A DNA stretch of 64,000 bases, taken from positions 1,488,001 through 1,552,000 of the forward strand of contig NZ_LT859959.1 of assembly GCF_900176205.1 (NCBI RefSeq). The letters are read 5' to 3'. The position numbers and the translations under genes were made by a program. Of the stretch, positions 1 to 8,810 are shown in pieces. Numbering within the stretch: the stretch's first letter is position 1; each line of letters begins with the position of its first letter. The stretch comes from Bradyrhizobium sp. ORS 285 (lineage in GTDB: Bacteria > Pseudomonadota > Alphaproteobacteria > Rhizobiales > Xanthobacteraceae). The notes under the pieces were generated by a model, which saw nothing but the letters and a program-made list of their open reading frames with translations, had not been told where the DNA came from and did no database searches.

Positions 1-2
1 GG

Positions 3-482
3 GTCGCCTGGCTCGTGGTCGAGATGGCCTGGAGTTGGTCGGATACCGACAACGCCAAATTTGCCGAGGGCCTCGGGCGCGCCATGGGCGCCGATCTCAC
101 GGGTCTGTCACAGACCCAGATCGACTGGATGTTCGTGATGAACAGTAGCGTGCTGGTTTGCGACGCCGTCGTCGCTTACTGCATCTGGCGCCTGTTCGGC
201 ACTTATTTGCAGGGGCGGATCTTCACCGTCGACGCCGCGGTCTGGATGCATCGCGTCGGCATGGCTGGCCTGCTCGCCATGGCGTCGGGTGTCGTCTTCC
301 GCAGGCTGGCGCTGTTGATTCTCACCAGCCATGCCCAGGTCTCGGCCACCACGTTGTGGAGCTTTCAAGCCGTGCTGCCGAGCGACCTGCTCTGGATCAT
401 CTTCTGCCTGTTCGTCATTGCCGTCGCCCAAATCTTCAAGGCCGCGGCCGAGCTGGCCGACGACCACGCCAAGATCATCTGA
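3..482 (+). CDS. DUF2975 family membrane protein, 5' end outside window
   Basis: The frame is open from the window edge (codons Val-Ala-Trp-Leu precede the first GTG at 15), so the N-terminus is probably missing. About 160 residues remain, with three hydrophobic segments that look membrane-spanning: after SQTQIDWMF, around VGMAGLLAMASG, and LLWIIFCLFVIAVAQIF near the C-terminus. The C-terminal segment and the following small XRE regulator 16 bases downstream match the common DUF2975-plus-HTH gene pair. The biochemical function of DUF2975 proteins is unknown to me; the pairing suggests a membrane partner or target of the regulator. Confident as a gene, moderate for the family. Confidence 0.75.
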   Translation, partial: VAWLVVEMAWSWSDTDNAKFAEGLGRAMGADLTGLSQTQIDWMFVMNSSVLVCDAVVAYCIWRLFGTYLQGRIFTVDAAVWMHRVGMAGLLAMASGVVFRRLALLILTSHAQVSATTLWSFQAVLPSDLLWIIFCLFVIAVAQIFKAAAELADDHAKII

Positions 483-498
483 ACGAGATCGTTGACCC

Positions 499-735
499 AT
501 GCCGATCATCGTCAATCTCGATGTCATGCTCGCCAAGCGCAAGATGCGCTCGAAGGAGCTCGCCGAGCGCATCGGCATCACCGAGCAGAACGTCTCGCTG
601 CTGAAATCCGGCAAGGTGCGCGGCGTCCGCTTCGATACGCTGGAGAAGATCTGCGAGGTGCTGCGCTGCCAGCCGGGCGACATCCTCGAATACAGGCCCG
701 ACGGCGCCGAGGAGCCGCAGCGGCTCGCCGGCTGA
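499..735 (+). CDS. XRE/Cro-C1 family HTH regulator (YozG-like)
   Basis: A 78-residue protein that is almost entirely one Cro/C1-type helix-turn-helix. The recognition region is SKELAERIGITEQNVSLLKS, and the pattern RFDTLEKICEVLRCQPGDIL closes the fold. This size and closing motif are typical of the small cytosolic regulators coded next to DUF2975 membrane proteins. It starts 16 bases after the DUF2975 stop and is probably cotranscribed. It most likely controls its own two-gene operon; its targets cannot be read from the sequence. Confidence 0.85.
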   Translation: MPIIVNLDVMLAKRKMRSKELAERIGITEQNVSLLKSGKVRGVRFDTLEKICEVLRCQPGDILEYRPDGAEEPQRLAG

Positions 736-823
736 CGTCAGGCTAACAGCGGCATGGTGGAAGTGTGAGCCAAGCTCTCCGCTGTCATCCCGGCCACTGC
801 GACGGAAGGCGTCGACCAAGTCC

Positions 824-964
824 TCCGCTGTCGTCCCGGCCTTGAGCCGGGACCCATAACCCCAGGAAGTTTTTTGGGGCACGCGTGTAGACCGATCTCA
901 CCTGGCCACATCAACCGGTGGAGAGGGGGCCCGGCTCAAGGCCGGGCGACAGCGGGGACGACAG
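824..964. repeat. Facing-hairpin intergenic repeat (REP/RIME-like), copy 1
   Basis: Two GC-rich hairpins face each other. The left one is GTCCCGGC (833-840), loop CTTGA, GCCGGGAC (846-853). The right one is GCCCGGC (929-935), loop TCAAG, GCCGGGC (941-947), followed by the reverse complement of the left flank (gacagcggggacgacag). The same plan recurs at 1549-1680, 52798-52925 and 55224-55332, so this is a dispersed family. No coding potential is apparent. Confidence 0.8.
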
Positions 965-1339
965 CCGGGCGTGACGCGCTTGCGCTGGCCAATGAGGCGT
1001 CAGTCGCTCAGCCCGCTCATGCTTCCAGCGCAGTCACGATCATGTTTCGGCGTTCCGGCAAAAATAAATCTATTGCTGTTTTTCGGAATTTGTGCTTTTA
1101 TCTCGGCAACCCGCCTCGAGCAGAGGGACGAACGCGTCGTCACGATCGTGGAGGTGGGCTGCGATGGCCGTGACGGCTGTGCCAGACGAGCACAGGCCGG
1201 CACGGACGGCGAAGTCGTGTGGTCCTGGCCTCTCGACGCTGAGGTCAAGTCCGTGGTCGTTGCTTGACGGCACGCGCGGGCGATGGGGGCAAGAACGCCG
1301 ATCCCCAGGGAGAGCACGAAGGACACCGTAACTCCATTC

Positions 1340-1465
1340 GCGCGGGGAAGGCCGGGTCTGTCCGGCTGTACTCGTGGTACCTGCCGCCTGCATTCTTTTC
1401 AGCAGGCGGGCCACGGGCCTCAGCCGAGGTCCGGCCTTCTCCGCGCCCTCTCGTATTTCAGGAGG
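1340..1465 (+). repeat. Structured dispersed repeat, copy A (possible noncoding RNA)
   Basis: The outer arms 1340-1355 and 1431-1446 pair over 16 positions with one G-T wobble. Inside is an 8-bp hairpin CCGCCTGC (1384-1391), 10-base loop, GCAGGCGG (1402-1409). A CCCTC...GAGGG hairpin-like end closes it near 1446-1466. A second copy with the same architecture and loop size lies at 55021-55140. One stem pair changes from G-C here to A-T there, which supports a selected structure. Similarity may extend left to about 1050, where AT-richer sequence (TTGCTG at 1073, TTTTAT at 1096, 17 apart) is weakly promoter-like. I recall related sequences as frequent in Bradyrhizobium intergenic DNA, but have not checked this. 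Confidence 0.65.
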
Positions 1466-1548
1466 GACATCATCGATGCATCCCCCGGGCACGCCGTGCC
1501 GCGGGAACGCGAGGTCATATCTCGTGAGTTGCTGCCGCTGTAACCAAA

Positions 1549-1680
1549 CCTCCGCTGTCGTCCCGGCCTCGAGCCGGGACCCATACCCCCGGGGAGATGT
1601 TCGAGGCACGCAGGTGGATGGATCTCTCCCGCCTACATCGGCCGGTGGCTATGGGTCCCGGCTCGAAGGCCGGGACGACA
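1549..1680. repeat. Facing-hairpin intergenic repeat (REP/RIME-like), copy 2
   Basis: The left hairpin is GTCCCGGC (1560-1567), loop CTCGA, GCCGGGAC (1573-1580). The right hairpin is GTCCCGGC (1655-1662), loop TCGAAG, GCCGGGAC (1669-1676). The flanks tccgctgtcgtcccggcc and ccgggacgaca repeat those of copy 1. With copy 1 and the structured repeat it fills most of the 1.3 kb between 736 and 2022. I see no gene in that stretch, and the part from about 1690 to 1860 holds nothing I recognise. Confidence 0.8.
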
Positions 1681-1905
1681 CTGAATGTGAGGGGCGGGCG
1701 GGGGCACTGCAAATGCATCCGGAGAGCGGCTCGATCGAGCTTTGTTGCAGGGCCGCAAGGCCTGACCGCCGATCTCTCATCACCGCGCATCGGGCGTGAG
1801 CGCTGCTCGTTCAGCAACTGGGTGAAGTCACCTCAGGATACCACCTCTTCCACCGTAGAACCTCGGACGAAAATCGAAAAATCACGATTTATCAATGGCA
1901 TGCGA

Positions 1906-1923
1906 CTGTCATCCAGCTGTCAT
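1906..1923 (+). promoter_or_regulatory. Pho box (PhoB site) of the pst operon
   Basis: Two perfect CTGTCAT heptamers (1906-1912 and 1917-1923) are separated by CCAG, giving the 11-base period and 18-bp length of a canonical PhoB site. A TATAAA hexamer at 1932-1937 could be the -10 element, as expected for a class II PhoB promoter where the box replaces the -35. It lies about 100 bases upstream of the pstS start and implies induction by phosphate starvation through the phoB gene of the same operon. Confidence 0.92.
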
Positions 1924-2022
1924 CGAACCTTTATAAAAGCCACACCGAGGCCCCTTAAAGCGGCCCGGGAAGCGCAATCGGGTGCATATGGCGCTTCGCT
2001 TCCCCAGGCATGGAGACCAGCT

Positions 2023-3033
2023 ATGAATTTCGTCAAAGCACTCGTCGCTGCCGGCTTGGTCGCCGCATCGACGTCGGCATTTGCTGCCGACATCACCGGC
2101 GCGGGCGCGACGTTTCCGTTCCCGATCTATTCCAAGTGGGCTGACGCCTACAAGAAGGAGACCGGCAACGGTCTGAACTACCAGTCGATCGGTTCTGGCG
2201 GCGGCATCAAGCAGATCCAGGCCAAGACCGTGACCTTCGGCGCCACCGACGCGCCGCTCAAGGCCGAGCAGCTCGAGAAGGACGGCCTGGTGCAGTGGCC
2301 GATGGTGATGGGCGGCATCGTGCCGGTCGTCAACCTCGAGGGCGTGAAGCCGGGCGAGATGGTGCTGGACGGCGAGACCCTCGCCAACATCTATCTCGGC
2401 AAGATCACCAAGTGGGATGACGCCGCGATCAAGAAGCTGAACCCCAGCGTCAAGCTGCCCTCCGACGCGATCGCCGTCGTCCGCCGCTCCGACGGTTCAG
2501 GCACGACCTTCAACTTCACCTATTACCTCTCCGAGGCGAGCGCCGACTGGAAGAGCAAGGTTGGCTTCAACACCGCGGTCGAGTGGCCGGTCGGCGTCGG
2601 CGCCAAGGGCAATGAGGGCGTGTCGGGCAACATCAGCCAGACCAAGAACGCGATCGGCTATGTCGAGTACGCCTACGCCAAGCAGAACAAGCTGACCTAC
2701 ACCGGCATGGTCAACAAGGCCGGCAAGACCGTGCAGCCGACCGTCGAGGCCTTCCAGGCCGCCGCCGCGAATGCCGACTGGGCCAAGGCTCCCGGCTACT
2801 ACGTGATCCTCGCCAACCAGCAGGGCGACAAGTCCTGGCCGATGACGGCCGCGACCTTCATCCTGATGCACAAGGAGCCGACCGACAAGGCGGCCTCCGC
2901 CGAGGCGATCAAGTTCTTCAAGTGGTCGTTCGAGAAGGGCGGCAAGATGGCCGAGGAGCTCGACTACATCCCGATGCCGGACAGCGTCGTGAAGCTGATC
3001 GAGAAGACCTGGTCGGCCGACATCAAGAGCTGA
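2023..3033 (+). CDS. pstS: Phosphate ABC transporter, periplasmic phosphate-binding protein
   Basis: 336 residues. A signal peptide ([21 protein letters not shown], cleaved about residue 22) precedes the mature start [15 protein letters not shown], the classic PstS N-terminus. Further PstS motifs are [19 protein letters not shown], and [17 protein letters not shown], which includes the phosphate-binding SGT. PstS captures inorganic phosphate in the periplasm and hands it to PstCA. The frame is open far upstream, but the ATG at 2023 is chosen because it begins the signal peptide; upstream in-frame sequence is repeat DNA. It is first gene of pstSCAB-phoU-phoB, directly behind the Pho box. Confidence 0.97.
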   Translation: MNFVKALVAAGLVAASTSAFAADITGAGATFPFPIYSKWADAYKKETGNGLNYQSIGSGGGIKQIQAKTVTFGATDAPLKAEQLEKDGLVQWPMVMGGIVPVVNLEGVKPGEMVLDGETLANIYLGKITKWDDAAIKKLNPSVKLPSDAIAVVRRSDGSGTTFNFTYYLSEASADWKSKVGFNTAVEWPVGVGAKGNEGVSGNISQTKNAIGYVEYAYAKQNKLTYTGMVNKAGKTVQPTVEAFQAAAANADWAKAPGYYVILANQQGDKSWPMTAATFILMHKEPTDKAASAEAIKFFKWSFEKGGKMAEELDYIPMPDSVVKLIEKTWSADIKS

Positions 3034-3048
3034 TCTGAACACGTCCTG

Positions 3049-3072
3049 CCCTCTCCCGGAAACGGGAGAGGG
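3049..3072 (+). terminator. Perfect 10-bp hairpin between pstS and pstC
   Basis: CCCTCTCCCG (3049-3058), loop GAAA, CGGGAGAGGG (3063-3072). The GNRA-type tetraloop makes it very stable, and no T-run follows. A hairpin here commonly protects the abundant binding-protein message or lowers readthrough into the permease genes, and I infer the same role. The stem resembles the CTCTCCC-type palindrome in the 40050-40176 repeat, so it may derive from a repeat unit. Confidence 0.7.
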
Positions 3073-3082
3073 TTCGTCCAAG

Positions 3083-4123
3083 GTGATGATGGTGTCAAAG
3101 AAGCAGGGGGCGGACTTGGCTGAGATGGCCGTTGAGAGCGAGGTCGGCGACATCGCCGCTGCCGCAGGGCCCTATGATCGCGCCCGCGCGCTGAGCGCGT
3201 TCAAGCTCGGCGATATCACCTTCTACTGGATCACCCGCCTGTCGGCGATCTCGGTGCTGCTGATCCTCGGCGGCATCATCATCTCGCTCGTCATCGGCGC
3301 CTGGCCGGCGATGAAGGAGTATGGCTTCCAGTTCCTCCTCACCAAGCGCTGGGCGCCTTCGGCCGATCCGCCGGTGCTCGGCGCGCTCGGCCCGATCTAC
3401 GGCACGCTGGTGACCTCGTTCATCGCGATGCTGATCGCAATTCCCGTGGGACTCGGCATCGCGATCTTTCTCACTGAGCTGTGTCCGCAATGGCTGCGCC
3501 GCCCGATCGGCCTCGCCATCGAGCTGCTCGCCGGCATTCCCTCGATCATCTACGGCATGTGGGGCTTCTTCGTGCTGGGCCCGTTCCTGGCCACCACGTT
3601 CCAGCCGTTCATGATCAATCTCTGCGCCAACATCCCCGTGCTGCAGGACATCTTTGCCGGGCCGCCGTCCTATCTCAGCCTGTTCAACGCCTCGCTGATC
3701 CTGGCGATCATGGTGCTGCCCTTCATCACCTCGATCTCGGTCGACGTCTTCAAGACGGTGCCGCCGGTGCTCAAGGAAGCCGCCTACGGCGTCGGCTGCA
3801 CCACCTGGGAGGTCGTGCGCAGCGTCGTCATCCCCTACACAAGGGTCGGCGTGATCGGCGGCGTCATGCTGGCGCTGGGCCGTGCGCTCGGCGAGACCAT
3901 GGCGGTGACCTTCATCATCGGTAACTCGTTCCGGATCTCGTCCTCGATCTTCGCGCCGGGCACGACGATCTCGGCCGCGATCGCCTCTGAATTCCAGGAG
4001 AGCGACGGCCTGCACCAGTCCAGCCTGATCCTGCTCGGCCTGCTGCTGTTCGTCCTCACCTTCTTCGTGCTGGCGAGCGCCCGGCTGATGCTGGCGCGAC
4101 TCGATGCCAAGGCCGGAAAGTAA
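3083..4123 (+). CDS. pstC: Phosphate ABC transporter permease PstC
   Basis: 346 residues from the GTG at 3083. ATGs at 3086, 3089 and 3125 are alternative starts, and none has a strong ribosome-binding site. Six hydrophobic helices begin with ISVLLILGGIIISLVIGAWPA. The cytoplasmic EAA-type loop is visible (LKEAAYGVGCTTWEVVRSVV, then GRALGETMAVTFIIGNS), typical of binding-protein-dependent permeases. It pairs with PstA to form the inner-membrane channel energised by PstB. It lies 49 bases after pstS, separated by the hairpin. Confidence 0.95.
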   Translation: MMMVSKKQGADLAEMAVESEVGDIAAAAGPYDRARALSAFKLGDITFYWITRLSAISVLLILGGIIISLVIGAWPAMKEYGFQFLLTKRWAPSADPPVLGALGPIYGTLVTSFIAMLIAIPVGLGIAIFLTELCPQWLRRPIGLAIELLAGIPSIIYGMWGFFVLGPFLATTFQPFMINLCANIPVLQDIFAGPPSYLSLFNASLILAIMVLPFITSISVDVFKTVPPVLKEAAYGVGCTTWEVVRSVVIPYTRVGVIGGVMLALGRALGETMAVTFIIGNSFRISSSIFAPGTTISAAIASEFQESDGLHQSSLILLGLLLFVLTFFVLASARLMLARLDAKAGK

Positions 4124-4141
4124 AGGGCAGGAAAGTAAGTC

Positions 4142-5032
4142 ATGTCGAGCGTCGACGCCTCCACATTCGACACGCCGGTCAATCCGGTGAATCCGATCTA
4201 CGCCCGCCGCCGTCGCCGCGACCTCTTGATCCGCGGCCTGTGCATCGCCGCCGCGGCATTCGGCGTCACCTGGCTGGCGCTGATCCTGTTCACGCTGTTC
4301 TATAACGGCCTCGCCGGCCTCAGCCTGCAGGTCTTCACCGCCGATACGCCGCCGCCCGGCGCCAGTGAAGGCGGCCTGCGCAACGCCATCGTCGGCTCGA
4401 TCATGATGACCGTGATCGGCGTCGGCATCGGCGCGCCGCTGGGCCTGTTCGCCGGCACCTACCTCGCCGAATATGGCCGCAACGACCGCCTCACCTCGGT
4501 GATCCGCTTCATCAACGACATCCTGCTGTCGGCGCCGTCGATCATCATCGGCCTGTTCATCTACGGCGCCGTCGTGGTGCCGATGGGCGGCTTCTCGGCG
4601 ATCGCCGGTGCGCTGGCGCTGGCCGTCATCGTGATCCCCGTCGTGCTGCGCACCACCGAGGACATGCTGCTGCTGGTGCCCAACCCGCTGCGCGAGGCGG
4701 CCTCCGCGCTCGGCCTGCCGCGCTCGCTGGTGATCCGCCGCATCGCCTATCGCGCGGCGCGATCCGGCCTCATTACCGGCGTGCTGCTCGCGACCGCCCG
4801 CGTCGCCGGCGAGACCGCGCCGCTGTTGTTCACCGCGCTGTCGAACCAGTTCTGGAGCCTCAACCTCTCCAAGACGATGGCGAACCTGCCCGTCACCATC
4901 AACAATTTCGTCCAGAGCCCGTATGCGTATTGGAAGCAGCTGGCCTGGAGCGGAGCCCTTCTCATCACTCTGGCCGTGCTCGCCCTGAACGTCGGTGCAC
5001 GCATTCTCGGCGCCGAGAGGAAAACGAAATGA
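4142..5032 (+). CDS. pstA: Phosphate ABC transporter permease PstA
   Basis: 296 residues and about six membrane helices, the first being [20 protein letters not shown]. The permease loop [20 protein letters not shown] and the segment [17 protein letters not shown] are diagnostic of PstA. It is second half of the phosphate channel with PstC. It begins 18 bases after pstC and its stop overlaps the pstB start by four bases (ATGA), so translation is probably coupled. Confidence 0.96.
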   Translation: MSSVDASTFDTPVNPVNPIYARRRRRDLLIRGLCIAAAAFGVTWLALILFTLFYNGLAGLSLQVFTADTPPPGASEGGLRNAIVGSIMMTVIGVGIGAPLGLFAGTYLAEYGRNDRLTSVIRFINDILLSAPSIIIGLFIYGAVVVPMGGFSAIAGALALAVIVIPVVLRTTEDMLLLVPNPLREAASALGLPRSLVIRRIAYRAARSGLITGVLLATARVAGETAPLLFTALSNQFWSLNLSKTMANLPVTINNFVQSPYAYWKQLAWSGALLITLAVLALNVGARILGAERKTK

Positions 5033-5850
5033 CCGAACTGTCCGTCTCCGTCAGTCAGCCCAATCACGCGCTTCACGGCCAGCCGCTCCCCGAGGCGCCG
5101 GCCAAGGTCACCGCGCGCAACCTGAACTTCTATTACGGCGATCACCACGCGCTGAAGAACATCAACCTGACGCTGGGCACCAACCGGGTCACGGCGTTCA
5201 TCGGCCCGTCCGGCTGCGGCAAGTCCACCTTGCTGCGCATCTTCAACCGGATGTACGACCTCTATCCGGGCCAGCGCGCCACCGGCCAGCTGATGCTGGA
5301 CAACACCAACATCCTCGACCCCAAGCTCGACCTCAACCTGCTGCGTGCGCGGGTCGGCATGGTGTTCCAGAAGCCGACCCCGTTCCCGATGACGATCTAC
5401 GAGAACATTGCGTTCGGCATCCGGCTCTATGAGAAGATCTCGAAGTCCGAGATGGACGATCGGGTCGAGAAGGCGCTGCGCGGCGGCGCGCTGTGGAACG
5501 AGGTCAAGGACAAGCTCAACGCCTCCGGCCTGTCGCTGTCCGGCGGCCAGCAGCAGCGCCTGTGCATCGCCCGCACGGTCGCCGTCCGGCCCGAGGTGAT
5601 CCTGTTCGACGAGCCTTGCTCGGCGCTCGACCCGATCTCCACCGCCAAGGTCGAGGAGCTGATCCAGGAGCTCGCGGAGAACTATACGATCGCGATCGTG
5701 ACCCATAACATGCAGCAGGCGGCGCGCGTTTCCGACAAGACCGCCTTCATGTATCTCGGCGAGCTGATCGAGTTCGACGACACCAGCAAGATCTTCACCT
5801 CGCCGAGCGATCGGCGGACCCAGGACTACATCACCGGCCGGTTCGGCTGA
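5029..5850 (+). CDS. pstB: Phosphate ABC transporter ATP-binding protein
   Basis: 273 residues. Walker A is GPSGCGKST, the Q-loop follows at [17 protein letters not shown], the signature is [14 protein letters not shown] and Walker B is [13 protein letters not shown]. The spacing and the phrase [16 protein letters not shown] are those of PstB. It hydrolyses ATP at the inner face of the membrane to drive phosphate uptake. The ATG at 5029 overlaps the pstA stop; the frame is open further upstream, but only inside pstA. Confidence 0.98.
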   Translation: MTELSVSVSQPNHALHGQPLPEAPAKVTARNLNFYYGDHHALKNINLTLGTNRVTAFIGPSGCGKSTLLRIFNRMYDLYPGQRATGQLMLDNTNILDPKLDLNLLRARVGMVFQKPTPFPMTIYENIAFGIRLYEKISKSEMDDRVEKALRGGALWNEVKDKLNASGLSLSGGQQQRLCIARTVAVRPEVILFDEPCSALDPISTAKVEELIQELAENYTIAIVTHNMQQAARVSDKTAFMYLGELIEFDDTSKIFTSPSDRRTQDYITGRFG

Positions 5851-5878
5851 CGCCGACAGCATTCTTCAGGAGATCAAC

Positions 5879-6595
5879 ATGGCCAGTGAACATACCGCCA
5901 AGGCGTTCGACAGCGATCTGCAGGATCTCACCCGGCTGGTGTCGGAGATGGGCGGCCTCGCCGAGCGGCTGATCGTCGATTCCGTCGATGCGCTGGTGCG
6001 GCGCGACGTGGCCCTCGGCCAGAAGGTGGTCGCCGCCGACGCCGAGGTCGACAAGCTGCAGCGCATCATCGAGGAGCGCGCGGTGCTGACGATCGCCCGC
6101 CGTCAGCCGATGGCCGTCGATCTGCGCGAGATCGTCGGCGCCATGCGCGTCGCCACTGATCTGGAGCGGATCGGCGACCTCGCCAAGAACATCGGCAAGC
6201 GCGTTGCGGCGCTGGAGAGCGACTTCCATCCGCTCAAGCTGATCCGCGGCCTGGAGCACATGACCGACCTGGTGCAGTCGCAGGTCAAGACGGTGCTCGA
6301 TGCCTATGCCGCGCATGATTTGCCGGCGGCGATGACGGTCTGGAAGGGCGACGAGGAGGTCGATGCGATCTGCACCTCGCTGTTCCGCGAGCTCCTGACC
6401 TACATGATGGAAGACCCGCGCAACATCTCGTTCTGCATCCACCTGATGTTCTGCGCCAAGAACATCGAGCGGATCGGCGACCACGCCACCAACATCGCCG
6501 AGACGGTGTTCTATATGATCGAGGGTCAGCAGATCATGGACAAGCGCCCGAAGGGCGACATGACCAGCTTCGCGACCACGATCCCCGGCAACTGA
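5879..6595 (+). CDS. phoU: Phosphate signalling regulator PhoU
   Basis: 238 residues, all-helical, with the two PhoU repeats. Each carries an E/DxxxD-type metal-binding helix: LRVATDLERIGDLAKNIGKR-like in the first half and FCAKNIERIGDHATNIAETV in the second. PhoU links the Pst transporter to the PhoR kinase and represses the Pho regulon when phosphate is plentiful. A good ribosome-binding site (AGGAGATC) precedes the ATG, 28 bases after pstB. Confidence 0.97.
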   Translation: MASEHTAKAFDSDLQDLTRLVSEMGGLAERLIVDSVDALVRRDVALGQKVVAADAEVDKLQRIIEERAVLTIARRQPMAVDLREIVGAMRVATDLERIGDLAKNIGKRVAALESDFHPLKLIRGLEHMTDLVQSQVKTVLDAYAAHDLPAAMTVWKGDEEVDAICTSLFRELLTYMMEDPRNISFCIHLMFCAKNIERIGDHATNIAETVFYMIEGQQIMDKRPKGDMTSFATTIPGN

Positions 6596-6611
6596 GAAAG
6601 ACGATTTCGAC

Positions 6612-7319
6612 ATGGGTGCGCGAATTCTGGTGGTTGAGGACGAGGAGGCGCTGACGACGCTGCTGCGCTACAACCTCGAAGCCGAAGGCTACGAGGTCGA
6701 GACCGTGGCGCGCGGCGACGAGGCCGACACGCGGCTCAAGGAGCGCGTGCCCGATCTCGTCGTGCTCGACTGGATGCTGCCGGGGCTGTCCGGCATCGAG
6801 CTGTGCCGCCGCCTGCGGGCACGGACCGAGACCCGGCAGCTGCCGATCATCATGCTGACGGCACGCGGCGAGGAGAGCGAGCGCGTCCGAGGTCTCGCGA
6901 CTGGTGCCGACGACTACATCGTCAAGCCGTTCTCGGTGCCGGAGCTCTTGGCGCGCGTGAAGGGCCTGCTGCGTCGCGCGAGCCCGGAGCGGCTGGCGAC
7001 TGTGTTGTCCTATGGCGACATCGAGCTCGACCGCGAGAAGCGCCGCGTCGCGCGCTCGGGCCGGCCGATCGATCTCGGCCCGACCGAATATCGCCTGCTC
7101 GAGTTCTTCCTCGAGCATCCCGGCCGCGTGTTCAGCCGCGAGCAACTGCTCGACAGCGTCTGGGGTCGCGACATCTATATCGACGAGCGCACGGTGGACG
7201 TGCACATCGGCCGCCTGCGCAAGCTGCTCAATCCTGGCCGCGAGCAGGATCCGATCCGCACCGTGCGCGGCGCCGGCTATGCGCTGGACGACCGGTTCGT
7301 CAAGTCGGAGCAGGCCTGA
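6612..7319 (+). CDS. phoB: Phosphate regulon response regulator PhoB
   Basis: 235 residues. The N-terminal receiver has the acidic pair EDEE, phosphoacceptor Asp in VVLDWMLPG and Lys in DDYIVKPFS. The C-terminal winged-helix OmpR/PhoB DNA-binding domain ends with DERTVDVHIGRLRKLL and IRTVRGAGYAL. It binds Pho boxes such as 1906-1923, so the operon is probably autoregulated. The partner kinase gene phoR is not in this window, although it often sits next to these genes. Confidence 0.97.
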   Translation: MGARILVVEDEEALTTLLRYNLEAEGYEVETVARGDEADTRLKERVPDLVVLDWMLPGLSGIELCRRLRARTETRQLPIIMLTARGEESERVRGLATGADDYIVKPFSVPELLARVKGLLRRASPERLATVLSYGDIELDREKRRVARSGRPIDLGPTEYRLLEFFLEHPGRVFSREQLLDSVWGRDIYIDERTVDVHIGRLRKLLNPGREQDPIRTVRGAGYALDDRFVKSEQA

Positions 7320-7436
7320 GGGAGAAGCAGGCTTGAGGGTGGAGCGGGTGTGAGACGCGAGGGGGCCGGATTAAGGACATTGCGGTCCGCTTTCCGCCAC
7401 GCCGCCGCCGTCTTGATCGTGCCTGCTGAGCAGCCG

Positions 7437-8777
7437 ATGTTTCGGTCTCAGCGGACGCCCTTGATCAAGACCATCCTCATAAGTCTCGCCGTGCTGCTCG
7501 GCAGCATCGCGGGTGTCACGGCCGCCGAGCTCGAGGACGCCGTCACTGCTGCGTCGAATGGCCAGGCGGCGGTGGCGTTGCGCCGGCTGCAGCCGCTCGC
7601 CGCCAAGGGTGATGCGCGGGCGCAATTCGATCTCGGCTTCATGCAAGCCTTCGGCGTGGGCGTCGCGCGCAATCAGGCGGAGGCGCTGGTCTGGTACCGC
7701 AAGGCCGCGGATCAGGGACTCGCCATTGCCCAGCACTATCTGGGGATCGCCTATTTCAACGGCGAAGGCGCCGGCCGCGATCACGGCGAAGCCGCGCGCT
7801 GGTTCAACCGCGCCGCCGCACAGGGCTTTGCCCAGTCGCAATACATGCTCGGCCTGATGATGCTCGATGGCCAGGTCATGACCCGGGATGTCATCCAGGG
7901 GTATGCCTGGCTGGTGATGGCCGGACGCAACGGCGTCAGGTCTGCCGGCCGCGAGATTCAGCGCGTGAAGCTCAGCGAGGCGCAGCGGCGGCAGGCGGAG
8001 GAGACGATTGTGGCGTGGCGGGCGAAGCCGGAATCGGCCGATGCCGGCATTGCCAATCCGCGCGCCGAACAGCTGCTCGGGCTCGACCGGCATTTTGGCG
8101 ATGTCGTCGATCCCACCTCCTGGCCGGCATCGTCGATCGGTGTCGTGACCGTGGCGCAATATAGCACGGGAGGCTCCTGCACCGGCACGCTGGTGGCGCC
8201 CCGCGTGGTGCTGACGGCGGCGCATTGCGTGTTCAACGGCCTCGCCCAGGTCAGCCCGGGCAATGTCCATTTCCTGGCAGGCATGAACAAGGGCACCCCT
8301 GCCGCGTCATCGGTCGCCGACAAGCTGATCGTGGCGCCCGACTTCATCCCGACCCAGCACGACCAATGGTCGACCGACCGCTCGCCGGCCGATTGGGCGC
8401 TGATCATCCTGAAGGACGCGCTGCCGTCGAAGCCGGTCGCGGTGAAGTCCGTGAGCCGCGACGAGCTCGCGGCTGCGACCAAGGCCGGCACCATTTCCGA
8501 GATCGGCTATGGCCAGGAGCGGCGCTATTCGCCGACCGGGCAGAGGAATTGCAGCGCCGGCATGACCAGGGACGCCCGTCTGCTGACCGTGCATTGCCTC
8601 GCCAATTTCGGCTATTCGGGCTCGCCGATCCTCGCCGAGATCAACGGCGTGCCGGCCGTTGTCGGCATCTTCTCGGCGTTCCACGAGGAGACCCGCCTGA
8701 TGTTCGCCGCGCCCGCCAGCCAATTCGAGGCGGCGGTGCGGCGCGAGATCGCCGCGCAGAGCGCCTCGGCGCGGTGA
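7437..8777 (+). CDS. Secreted Sel1-repeat/trypsin-like serine protease
   Basis: 446 residues from the ATG at 7437, chosen because it starts a signal peptide (to about residue 30). An in-frame GTG at 7350 would add 29 residues. Residues 60-165 hold about three Sel1-type repeats (for example QFDLGFMQAFGVGVARNQAE). Residues 220-440 form a chymotrypsin-fold protease with His263 in LTAAHCVF, Asp319 in PADWALI and Ser394 in GYSGSP, so the triad looks intact. The GxSGSP form resembles V8/glutamyl-endopeptidase-like enzymes more than classical GDSGGP. It probably acts in the envelope; Sel1 repeats usually mediate protein contacts. The substrate is unknown. It follows phoB by 117 bases but is not obviously part of the pst operon. 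Confidence 0.8.
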   Translation: MFRSQRTPLIKTILISLAVLLGSIAGVTAAELEDAVTAASNGQAAVALRRLQPLAAKGDARAQFDLGFMQAFGVGVARNQAEALVWYRKAADQGLAIAQHYLGIAYFNGEGAGRDHGEAARWFNRAAAQGFAQSQYMLGLMMLDGQVMTRDVIQGYAWLVMAGRNGVRSAGREIQRVKLSEAQRRQAEETIVAWRAKPESADAGIANPRAEQLLGLDRHFGDVVDPTSWPASSIGVVTVAQYSTGGSCTGTLVAPRVVLTAAHCVFNGLAQVSPGNVHFLAGMNKGTPAASSVADKLIVAPDFIPTQHDQWSTDRSPADWALIILKDALPSKPVAVKSVSRDELAAATKAGTISEIGYGQERRYSPTGQRNCSAGMTRDARLLTVHCLANFGYSGSPILAEINGVPAVVGIFSAFHEETRLMFAAPASQFEAAVRREIAAQSASAR

Positions 8778-8810
8778 GGGGAGACAGAGGAGAAGAGTTG
8801 GTCGTCGGCT

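Noticed and set aside
824-1680. Possible CRISPR array
   Set aside because: The repeats are paired inverted hairpins about 75-90 bases apart, not evenly spaced direct repeats with unique spacers, and no cas genes are present.
1092-1800. Several short open frames in the repeat region
   Set aside because: They lie over hairpins and the structured repeat, overlap in several frames, and contain only Arg/Pro/Ala-rich sequence. Similar short peptides arise again at the second repeat copy.
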